Positions 23,190 to 32,799 of a stretch of DNA of 64,000 nucleotides are shown piece by piece. The DNA is from Adineta ricciae. Taxonomy: Eukaryota; Rotifera; Eurotatoria; Adinetida; Adinetidae. Both the position numbers and the translations under genes were made by a program. Positions within the stretch are counted from its first letter, which is position 1, and each line of letters starts with the position of its first letter. The notes beneath the pieces were generated by a model, which made no database searches, had not been told where the DNA came from, and saw only the letters and a program-made list of their open reading frames with translations. Where the stretch lies: contig CAJNOJ010000226.1 of assembly GCA_905250025.1 (NCBI GenBank), forward strand, positions 87,020 to 151,019, read 5' to 3'.

Positions 23190-23525
23190 AAAGCAAAATC
23201 TTACTGTTATCAATCTGTGTTTAACTTATCGATTGTAGAAATGCAAAAGAAGAAAATACGTTGTTCCAAACTACGTCATCATTGTGACGAATTATGAGAG
23301 TGAATGTCTATGTCTTGCGACATGATGGTGTGTTGTGTCATCTACACACTCATAATCGTGTCGTTCCTTTATTTAACACAGCTTATATACGAAACACCGT
23401 GCATAACATAACAAAGAAAATGCAAGGTCAATATCTATAAGCAGGTCGCATAGGTGAATTATAGCTATACGCTGACCGTTACAATCATGACCTATGTTAG
23501 TTTCTTTCATTTCAAGTAGATCAGA
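23190..23525 (+). repeat. Fragment of the large repeat unit, interrupted by a MITE
   Basis: Bases 23190-23281 plus 23485-23525 match the interior of the large repeat (24878-25003 and 62213-62338). Shared strings include TTATCGATTGTAGAAATGC and TTTCTTTCATTTCAAGTAG. The 203 bases between are an insertion absent from both other copies. The fragment ends at the ambiguous base 23526, directly abutting the start of repeat copy 1. Confidence 0.8.
23282..23484. mobile_element. 203-base MITE-like insertion with TCA target duplication
   Basis: The left end TTGTGACG and right end CGTTACAA are imperfect terminal inverted repeats (7 of 8). The element is flanked by TCA on both sides (23279-23281 and 23485-23487). 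The paralogous sequence near 62290 shows an empty site with a single TCA. ATTATGAGAGTG and CACACTCATAAT form an internal inverted repeat. It has no coding capacity. A 3-base duplication is used by PIF/Harbinger and CACTA transposases among others, so the superfamily is not fixed. Confidence 0.75.
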
Positions 23526-24424
23526 NGATGGATTCGGAACGGCGGTATTGGTTGCTTGTGGTCGTTGGTGTGTTAACTTCTCGGACGAGCATTTTTGAAT
23601 CTTCTGATCGACATAGACTTTGATTTTGAGCTATGATTAATTCGATTAGTTTCAGTAGATGAGTAATACTTCTATGTTGGTCTTATGCTGTGTCACCAAA
23701 AAGAGCCAAAAAATCGGATATTAAAAAAGAAACAGAAAAAAAGAGAAGGATAGAAAGAAGAAATTCTGTTTACACCACGACACACTGAAAAAAATGTAAT
23801 GTTACTAATGTTCTTCAACGAGTTTTTTTCTTCTTTCAAATAGACATAGAACAGAAAAAGTACAAATATATTGACGACATCCTCAAGGTGAAACAGATGG
23901 CGGTATGCCAGAAAGTTCCTTATCCTCACAAGTCTTGTATTGGTGATAATTTCCTGTAGAATATAAAATTTATCGTTCTTGAAGAAAGTGCATTGCGTAT
24001 CAATTGATCTCGTAGTTGTTACTGAACTTCGAATGACAAATGTTCATTTTTAACTAACCAAGATTTTGATGCAGACAAAGTAAATTCATACATACTAGAT
24101 TGAAATATTGTGGAATAATTGCAACTGTAAATTCTTCGACATATTGTTAGTCATCACTTTCTTTCCTTTCCAAAAAATAAAGTAATAAATCTCTTCCCTT
24201 ACTAGAAATGCTTTTCGGTAAAGAACAGCATAAGGATGTATTATGCCTAAGACTCGATCTTTTAATATCAACTGGCTCCTTATGGATTTTTACATGGCGT
24301 AAGCAAATGTTTATCGCACAAGAAGTGCTGCAACATATATAGTAGTCGACAAAAGTCCCGACCCTAGACAAAAACCATTTAAATAAGAGTTGTTGACTTT
24401 TAAACTTATGCTGAAGCAAGCTCT

Positions 24425-24482
24425 TAGCGGGTTTTGGTCCGAAACAAAAACTCAAATCCCGCCTCTTTAACTGAGGCTGAGA
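24425..24482. other. Two adjacent potential hairpins, copy 1
   Basis: GCGGG near 24428 can pair with CCCGC near 24458, closing a stem with a loop of about 25 bases. Directly after it, GCCTC-TTTAACT-GAGGC is a perfect 5-bp hairpin. Both survive in the second copy (61757-61813). A T-arm-like ACTCGAATCCCGC in copy 2 recalls tRNA-derived sequence, but no cloverleaf can be drawn. Confidence 0.4.
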
Positions 24483-25407
24483 TATTATCTCAAAATCAAG
24501 AATTTTGGGTTCATATTCTTGATAAAACTATGTAATATTTGAAGAAAATGGCGAAAGTTTTCGATTTGCGAAAATAGAAGTAATATTGTTAGTACAATAT
24601 GTAGTTCCCATAGTGTTCTACCCGTACCAGAAAGCCCACTCAGTTTTGTTGCACCCTGCTGATTTCCCAGAACGGGCAAGTCGTAGGTATAGAACGAGAC
24701 CAGACTCTATCTTTGTAAAGGATATAATGCTGAAAATTTTACTATACGTTTGCCTATATTTATACAGTCTACAATGAAATTTTCAGATTGAACGGCTGAC
24801 CCTATCTAGCGATTTGGATAGAATGCTGGTTCGGTTGCAATCTGGCAGTTCTATATGTAAGTAGTATGTAGGTCACAATCTTACTGTTATCAATCTGTGC
24901 TCAACTTATCGATTGTAGAAATGCAAAAGAAGAAAATATGTTGTTCCGAACTACGTCATCGTGAACTATGTTAGTTTCTTTCATTTCAAGTAGATCAGAT
25001 CGTTGAAATATGTCCCATACAAAACTGCTACCGAATTAGTTGATCAACACATGAATATCGTAGCTATAGGCAACCATTACGAGAGAATAAAATGAGACCG
25101 CAGTGTGATTGAAGGATCGAATACAGAAAATATTGTATGGATATTAAGCTTACATTGAATTTTTTTGAACAACCAAATTGGAGAAAAAAGCGTACAACCA
25201 TTGGCACACGCTTTATGAAAGAACACGGTAATATTCATCTTTAAGATAGTTATATTCTTATTGACATACAAACTTTGAGCATGCTGAATATCTCGTATAA
25301 TCAACTTGAGATAGAGAAATACAACATCTCACATATACTCCACTTAACAACACAGTCAGTTCGCTTTTCGACGGCTCTCGAATGTACAGACTTATTTATT
25401 GACACAG

Positions 25408-26133
25408 ATTAATAATCAAATCGGACCTTTTGGCGTAAAATATCTCGCTGATCTAATACGAAAGAATGTGAGTTTTTCTTTAACATTATTTCATCTCCCA
25501 GACATGCTCCTATCATGTAGAAACTCACTACTCTTGACTGTTTGAATAATTCGATGAGTGATACAAGTGTTCAACACTTAACTGATACCTTGTAAATCAA
25601 TATAGTAATCGTTGTTTTATACAAATATTTATTTTCACTACATGTTACGAGTAGACATTGTCAACAGTAGATTTTTTTAATAGTCAAATCGGAGGCTTTG
25701 GAGCGCAATATATCGGTAATGTCTTGAAATAGAATAAAATGATTTTCCTTGTATGTGAAACAACGGCACATTGGCTTTTCTCTGCATCTATACAGACAAT
25801 CAGATTGGAGATCTTGGTGCTCCACAATCTCTTGCTGATGCATTACAGCATAGCTCGGTAAAGTTCTGCATTTCTGCCGAGTCGATAATCTTTTTGATAA
25901 ATATAGAAACTTAATCAACTGACTCTACGATTCAATGAAATAGGAGATCCTGGCGCACGATCGATTGCAGCTTTATTGCAAAAAAAACGAAGTAATTTCG
26001 AATGCCATACGTTCTCTTTCGTCGATGCGTTTCTTGTATATAGACACTAACAGCAGTGGACCTACGATCGAATAAAATTGGTGGTGGTATCATGAAACGT
26101 TTGACCGATTTACTCGGGGAACGTGCAACAATA
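25408..26133 (+). pseudogene. Decayed ribonuclease-inhibitor-type LRR exons, copy 1
   Basis: Five short segments encode partial LRRs: NNQIGPFGVKYLADLIRKN (25408-25467, then GTGAGT), NSQIGGFGAQYIGNVL (about 25668-25730), DNQIGDLGAPQSLADAL (25796-25857), NEIGDPGARSIAALLQ (about 25925-25985) and LRSNKIGGGIMKRLTDL (about 26056-26115). This is the NxIGxxGAxxLAxxL pattern of NLR/NOD3-like repeats, about one repeat per exon. Each piece lacks the TLTxLxL half of the 28-residue repeat, and phases do not match across all introns. It is therefore called a relic. Copy 2 has the same pieces. Confidence 0.6.
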
Positions 26134-26513
26134 AAGTCACTTTTTCGAACTGTTTGATTTTTTTTTCGTCTAATATAGAACGAACGATCAGGCAGTACTT
26201 TGAAAGTCAACTGATATTGATTATTCTCGCCCACTGTTACATCGTTGGTGAACGCATTTTGAATTTCGTTCTTCCATATTTTTTCTCTTCATCGTTGAAA
26301 AGAAATGCAAATCGAACCTTATTCATCTTGACAGATCAACTGTCGTGTTTTGTACGTTTTTTTCTGCTGCGCAATAACAAAAACAAAGAAAAAGAAATGC
26401 ATTCTCTTTCTTTTTCTACTCACTCTGACATGTGACTGATTTCGTTTGATCGTCACAGAGTGGATGATTGAAATTATTTTCATTTTTTTTACGCGAATTC
26501 GATATAAAATACA

Positions 26514-26794
26514 ATGGCACGGTGTTTCTCCTGCGTTGGGAAAAAGAAGAAGAATACTAATCAACCATTGGAAATCAAGGAAAATATTTCAAAGCAAAAG
26601 AAAAAGTCAAGCATAGTTTTTAATGACGACTCAAAAGTAGTGAACCACGTTCTCATTTGTCAATTACCTTTTTTCTTTCCATTTAGCTTCCAAATGACGT
26701 AAACAACTCGGAATCGTTAACAAACGTCGATAATGTCTCGTTGGATACTTTAGTGATCTATTTCAAAGAATACGATTGGAAATCACGAACATAA
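26514..26794 (+). CDS. Small two-exon protein MARCFSCVGKKKK...
   Basis: Exons 26514-26636 and 26687-26794 join in phase 0 across a GT-AG intron of 50 bases, giving 76 residues. The start MARCFSCVGKKKK combines Cys4 and Cys7 with a lysine run, a pattern that fits palmitoylation and binding to the inner membrane face (inference). The rest is polar, ending with the segment LDTLVIYFKEYDWKSRT. No family is recognised. The first exon is duplicated at 63891 with few changes, mostly silent or conservative, which argues that it is coding. The gene lies at the right edge of the large repeat. Confidence 0.55.
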
Positions 26795-28548
26795 CATCGA
26801 CGCTTTTAGATAAAATAAATTCGGGATTATAAAAATAATATCGTTTTTTGACGGATGGGTGTAAGTGAGAATTTGGTGTGTTAAGAATCTACTAGAAGAC
26901 AAAAGATAAAAGTACTTGCCGCGAAATCCTTGCTTAAACTTGCCAGAAGCAGTGTCTTGAAAAAAATCAAAGAATCAGCCTCCTTTTGGATAAACTATCT
27001 TGATATTTTACTCAGATTTGTTACACGATGGCTCATTTTGTTTTTCGAGAAACTTTTCACATCTCTTTCAAACAAGATTCAATGTTTAGTTTGTTCTATA
27101 CGCATAACTTTCATGATGTGGACAGAAGCATACAGTTGGCATATGCAGTACCTCTTCAAGGTGAAATATAATTAGAGAATTCCTGCAAAAATCCTTTCCT
27201 TTTCTGTTAACAATTAATCATATTAAAATGTCGAAATCTGTATGAGCAAAGTACTTTGAAAATAGATTAATACACTCGTTGATTATGATCAAATATTTAC
27301 TGAATAAAATAAGACAAACGCTTCAACTTTCGTCATGCTACGGTTGAAGTCTTCCCGTAATTATTTGAGTTGACCAAAACAAAATGCTTTTGTTTTGATA
27401 GAAATTATTGATTGTACTCCACTAAATATTGATTCTATTTCTGAATTGAATTTATATTTCGTTCTCTATCTTCGTTTGTGCAACCAACGCTAACAAGATG
27501 CGCAACTTTGTTCCACTTACGCACCATAATCAAGAAAGATACTTTTTCTTCTTCTTCTTCTTAGTTGAAATGTTTATGAATATTACAAAGAAAAGTTAGA
27601 CAACTTTCATAGATAAGACGAAAAGAAATGAAAGAACTTTCATCATCAGTAGATGCACTCATTTTCATTTGGCATTACATAATATTCATTTGATTACACA
27701 AACGAAAGTCTGCATAAATACGATTGCGATGAAAACATCAGAAATAGTTTTAATTGTTACTTCTGGACGAGCAGTCGCACAAGTTTCAAGGCGATTTGAG
27801 ATGACTATTATGGATGAATGGCAATTTCAATTTGCTAATACATACACACAATAGCTTGATAGTAACTGCAGACACTGCCATTATAATAATCATCTCTGTT
27901 AAGTATGGACTCGATATATTACAGAACCTATAGATTAAGGATCTCTATTTTCGATATGAAGTTATTACATATTGTCATTGTCTCATCTAGTACGAGTAGA
28001 ATTACGTTGACTGCTTTTAGCGGTTCAGATTTGATCTTTGCCCTAAATTTCCAAACATCGACTCCGATGAAAATGTGTAACGAGACTGAAAGGACTCTTT
28101 ATATGAATATGGCGTTGAATTTGTCTTGTTTACGTGGAGGATACGAGGAATCCATGTATAAATATTGAATTATCACGATTCCTTCGTTATTGAAAATTAT
28201 TTTACATGATGGCATGAACTGATCAGTCCATCAATTTATAAGTTGCACTTGAATATGGTTCACGAAGCTATTACACTCCCATTCTCAGGGCGCAGGAGAA
28301 GGTACGAACTGAGAAAGGCGAAATATATTTTTACTAAGCCCATTTTCATTCTCATTCCGCTATTATCGGTCATCGCTTTAAACAACTATCAAGCGATTGA
28401 AAACATGCCATGGATCGAGCACAAATAAATTGAAGCGGAAGCTAAACGATTATTTAACTAATTTAATGAACAAACCGTTTAATTCTACAAATTGCAGCAG
28501 AAAGTTTCTTATTCATCAAACAATAGTCAGGATTGTTCTTGTCATGCT
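26795..28548. other. Intergenic, no firm gene
   Basis: A hydrophobic frame at 26930-27175 (TTG start, about 80 residues) and several shorter ones have no splice or motif support. A TTC run lies near 27548-27561. I see nothing else. Confidence 0.4.
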
Positions 28549-30908
28549 CTATTTAGATTCTCGTTCAAGGCGATCGACGTCAGAGAGTTGTGTCTCGATA
28601 CTTTTCGCTTGCTTCTCCCAGTTCATATCTTCATACAGTTGCTTAGCTGCTGATAAGCTTGCACGAGCTGCTTCAAAATCGCGTAACTTGAGTTGAATAT
28701 CGGCCAACTGTAGATGACTCTGGATTACACAATGCTTCTTATCTTCGATTTCGAGAGAATCGTGAAATGGAAGTATCTCGCTACTCTGGACAGTTGCTTC
28801 ATGCTTCAACAATCGATATTTCAGTGCTGCTGAGAGATCATTGAAATGATTTTCGTAGATGCGAGATATACGTTGATAAACGCGAGACAAGGTTTCGGTA
28901 TCATTCAACCCAGTGTAGATCTTTGAACTTTCCTTGTAGTTTATCAGAGCGTCTTCGAAAAGACCCTTCTCTTCTTGCATCACTGCAATACTCTGATAAC
29001 ATTGCCCTAGTTCTCTGTCGGTAGGCGAACATATTTTCAGCAGCGCCTGAAGCTGTAGTTGTTCATAGTGAAGAGCGGCTTTTTGTTCCTCGTTTTCATC
29101 CGCCATCTCTGCCATGTCAAGATGAACCATCGATAAAATATGATACAATGTCGCTTTTTGCCTTTCGTCATCTTTTAAATGAGTCAGAGCAGTTTCGCAA
29201 ATCCTTATTGTAGACAGATAATATTCCTGAGCGAGTCTATCGTCTTCTAAGTGATACATGTACAGACGGGCAATTTGCAGATGAAGATTGGCAATGTTGA
29301 CACTATTGTCACCATGACACGCTTGCCATAATTCAAGCGCTTGCTTATAATAGTTCAGCGCTGCGCTGTAATTTTCTTGATTATATTCTGTTTGACATCC
29401 ACCTAAGGCTCTGAATCTTTCAGCTTTCAACCATTCTTTCTCCAAAGGAAATAATTCGTCTAGTTCATCGAAGATATTGTTAATCTCTTGCTCTGGAGCT
29501 GTTTTGCACACATCTGCAGCAATGATACTAACACATGCTTTTAGACTCATGTGTTTATCCTCGAATGGCAAGATATAATCATTTTCCAGTGTCATGATTG
29601 CTTTGATCATCTTGTCTTCTTCGCTGTAATAAGTGCGGCGAGCACGGAGAAACGTTCCAATCATCATCAGTACCTCATCTTCTCCAGAGAATTCGCTCAA
29701 ATGAGAAATATTCCCGAATGGCTTCGAGTTATGTTTCGTGTTCAGATTAATTTCTAACAGTACTCGGACATTACCGCCGGTCACTGCAGATTCGGCCGGA
29801 AGGAAACTAAGCGCCAAACGGCGATTGAGTGATGTTGATAGGAAACTAGTTAATCTTACCATATAAGCAGATTTCAACATTTGAACTTCTTCTTCGGACA
29901 TGATCTGTCCTCGAAATACTTTTACTTGCGCGTTATCCATGCTTTTGATTTTGAAAGCTTCGTGTTCTTTCTTTAATTGGAGAAATAAATCTTTGATGTA
30001 GTAACCGAATGCAAACATCACTCCGACGTGATGTTGCCGATTTGCTTTGTTGATCAAACGGAAAAAGAAGGTGTCCCGTGTGTACCACCAGATCGCTTTC
30101 TCGGGAGTATATTCGTGTTCAAACTCATCGATGGTGCGTAACTCTGCGGCTTTGTCTGCGTAGTAGTTTCGTAATTCAGCAATGAGATGCTGATGGCACG
30201 TCTCTTTTGGATAGGGTAAATAACAGAGGGCATCCATGAATGTCACCCACCATGAAGCAGATCCGGACTCTGTGGTTCTGTCCTGTTTGTCGAAGTTACC
30301 AAATAGGCCATTCTTTTCCTTTTCTAGATACTTCTTGACGTCGCTCTCAATTGCCTGAAGTAGAGATTTACGATCAGTGTAAACTTGTTTGATCTACAGT
30401 GAAGATGTTCATGTGTGACGATGAAGACCAGTTTCAATCTTACCTTCATGTACTTGTTCATCCACTGTTGATCATATTCTTTGTGCTGAGAGTATATGTA
30501 GATGAAGCGAACGTTGGGTAGTTCGTAAACCTCAGGAATCAATTGTTCACTGGTATTGTCTGAGCAAATGAGGAAGGACACAATGTGCTGAGTTTCTTCT
30601 AGATAGCGTTTACAGGATTTACTATTGTCGAAGAATTTAGTGTAGTCAATGATCTGACGTAGCTCTGTCAGAGTGAAGTTTCTCTCAGTAGCATGTTGAT
30701 AGTAGGTGTCGTAACAGACTAACTGATGTGACTCAAGATTGAGTCGTTCACGATTGAAACGACGAGATTCCATAGAAGCACTTATTGTAGAGGCTTTGTT
30801 TTGCGTTTTACTATCACTTGATTCGATCCTCTTATTCAAATGAGTTAAATCATGTTTTCTAAATGACTTGGCCTTCAGTTTGTTGCTGTAACTGAAAAAG
30901 TACGACAT
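28549..30908 (-). CDS. ADP-ribosyltransferase fused to TPR repeats
   Basis: Two exons, 30908-30444 and 30393-28549, join in phase 0 to give 769 residues. Residues 1-200 form an unnamed N-terminal region (VCYDTYYQ, FLICSDN). The ART core follows: Arg in VFRGQ (about 316), STS in FLSTS (about 341-343) and GEDE in the ExE position (about 392-395), as in arginine-specific transferases. From about residue 480 on come helical pairs with the TPR pattern (YNQENYSAALNYYKQALEL, KGLFEDALINYKESSKIY, and others), giving roughly six TPRs that would bind partner proteins. The N-terminus could recognise targets. No signal peptide is seen, so a cytosolic enzyme is inferred. The frame is intact. Confidence 0.85.
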
Positions 30909-31789
30909 TTTTACCGTTTGTGTGTACACATTGCTTTTCTATTGCATCAACGTCATCATTATTGGTTAGTTTACATAGAGACAGAACGGAACGAGAATGC
31001 ATCCGTCTCGATGAAATCACTATGATCAAGCCTCTATGGCGACTTCAGATTGCTGATCTAGTGGTACGTGAAAGTACTTTGTCTCTTAGTGACATTTGGA
31101 AGATCGAGACGATAATCTTGTCATTTGTACGATGAAAGTGAGTCCTAACGGTACAACCGAAATCGAACAAGTAGAAAAATACAACCATGAACAGTGTGAC
31201 AAATCTACGAATTTAGATAATAAGGAAATGATCAGACGTAGTATTGGTAGAAGCAACAGAACTGTAAGATTGATCACAAATTGCTTATGAGTTTATCTTT
31301 TTTGTAATTCGACGCTACGCTAACGTCCTTGCTAATTTAAATATAACGAAAAATATGCCAATCGATGTATTAAAATCACAACAGCCTTTAAGAGAGTTTC
31401 ACCTTTCTGCTCCGATATGAATTCTTATTCAGAATAAAAATATTTCAAATGTAAAAATTCATCTACCGGTATGCGCAATCAGACGAAATTCACATTCATG
31501 TTGACAAACACGCAAATATTCGCAATTGTATTTGCACACTCTCGTTCTCTCTATCGCGAAAGAGAGAATTAGTACTATATGAATATTATTTCATTTATTT
31601 TTCTCCTGTATAGTTAAATATAGAATGTGTTCGATGACGCAGTTGAGATCTGATTTACATTTTACAGATCTTCATCAGCAACTTTTAAGTTTTGTCTCAC
31701 TATGAATATTTAAGACATCAATTACAAATGTATACAGCTGGTTTATTAAAGAAAAACGAAATGCACACGCATATTTTTACAAAATCAGA
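30909..31789. other. Intergenic, nothing recognised
   Basis: Divergent small frames near 31086-31290 overlap on both strands and are not supported. Confidence 0.4.
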
Positions 31790-32276
31790 TTAATGATAGA
31801 TAACTTTAAGTACAGCGAGTACTAAAGTTGCTACACATAGATGAATGATTGAAGCGTTAGAGAAGGTCGATGCACCATTGCAATAATCTCTGTCTGTACA
31901 GCAAGCTACACCGGTACCAGCGACAAAAATACTAACACCTGGACATGTACTACACGCACGCGCCATTGCGTATGACGTACCCGTTTTCTATTGTCAAAAG
32001 AAGCAAATTCAAGAATACATCGAGAAATCTAGTGACTATACCTACCACACAAGCATTGCAACTGCTTGAGACGGTCACTCCACTAGCCAATGATGTGCTG
32101 GTTGACGTGAAAGGATCGTTACAATTACCATTACTAGCGGAACAAACGAAGCAGGATAATGTTGTTGCCATAGGTAATAAAACTTTGAAAAGGGAAAACA
32201 TATCAATCAGTATCAATTATTGAACAGTGCAGTACTTACTCAAGAGAAGAAGAGCGCTTACACCAATGCAATTCAT
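31790..32276 (-). CDS. Ly6/Quiver-like GPI-anchored protein
   Basis: Assembled from three short exons: 32276-32240, 32182-32046 and 31987-31790 (123 residues, all GT-AG and in frame). It starts with a signal peptide (MNCIGVSALLLLILLP). The mature part opens LSCFVCSASNGNC, with later Cys in SSCNAC, ACSTC and finally VACCTDRDYCN, the CC-x4-5-CN ending typical of Ly6/uPAR three-finger proteins. A hydrophobic tail (IIHLCVATLVLAVLKVI) after small residues fits a GPI signal. Insect relatives such as Quiver/Sleepless modulate channels at the cell surface, but a function here is not known. Confidence 0.82.
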
Positions 32277-32799
32277 GTTATATTTTGCCCGGAAAGTTTA
32301 ACAAAGAAAGACTGTTGATCGCTGTCGAAATGAATGAATATGCTTAGCTATGAAGTATATATATATACCTTCTCCTAACAATACACAACACACATTCTCA
32401 ATGACAATTCTGTAGATTTTCGAGTAAAATCATTTCTTTTTACTTAATAAGAGGAAAAAAGAAGCACAGCTCGAAGATGAAAGAATTTTAATACACAATA
32501 AAAACCGTGTTTCGTTTCGGTTTATGCCAGTGCATAACATTCTGCGTAGCTTCTACTCATTCATCTCTAGCAATCTCTGGCAACAAAGAGTAAACATAAC
32601 GTGCAAATAGTCATTGAATGAAAAGAAAATAAGCAGAAGGTTGATTGGTGTACAACATGTAACCAGTATAATTTGAACGTTACGAAAAATTGTACTGAGA
32701 AAGGAAAGAAAATTTCAAGGTGAGTGGCATCAGAACTGAAAATTTATTCTAATCACATTTTTGTTCACGTGCTCGGTGCTGCGTGAGAGAAAAAGTACA
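32277..32799. other. Intergenic, nothing recognised
   Basis: Contains the putative upstream region of the Ly6-like gene and a TATATATATA run near 32358. No gene. Confidence 0.4.

Larger units (their letters stand above)
23527..26637 (+). repeat. Large direct repeat, copy 1
   Basis: Nearly collinear with 60874-64000 in the same orientation, with mostly single-base differences and small indels. The left edge (23527 to about 23593), read on the minus strand, corresponds to the first 22 or so codons of the PAP2-like gene (MLVREVNTPTT...NQYRRSESI). The unit contains two adjacent hairpins, decayed short frames, LRR-exon relics and the first exon of a small gene. The right edge cannot be set because copy 2 runs off the window. 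Confidence 0.9.

Noticed and set aside
24440..24470. tRNA gene suggested by the T-arm-like ACTC(A/G)AATCCCGC
   Set aside because: No acceptor stem, D arm or anticodon arm can be paired with it on either strand.
26930..27175. Hydrophobic open frame as a gene
   Set aside because: TTG start, stop just upstream, no motif, and no splice partner.
31945..32223. Plus-strand 92-residue frame
   Set aside because: It lies opposite the Ly6-like exons on the minus strand, which have signal peptide, cysteine pattern and splice support.
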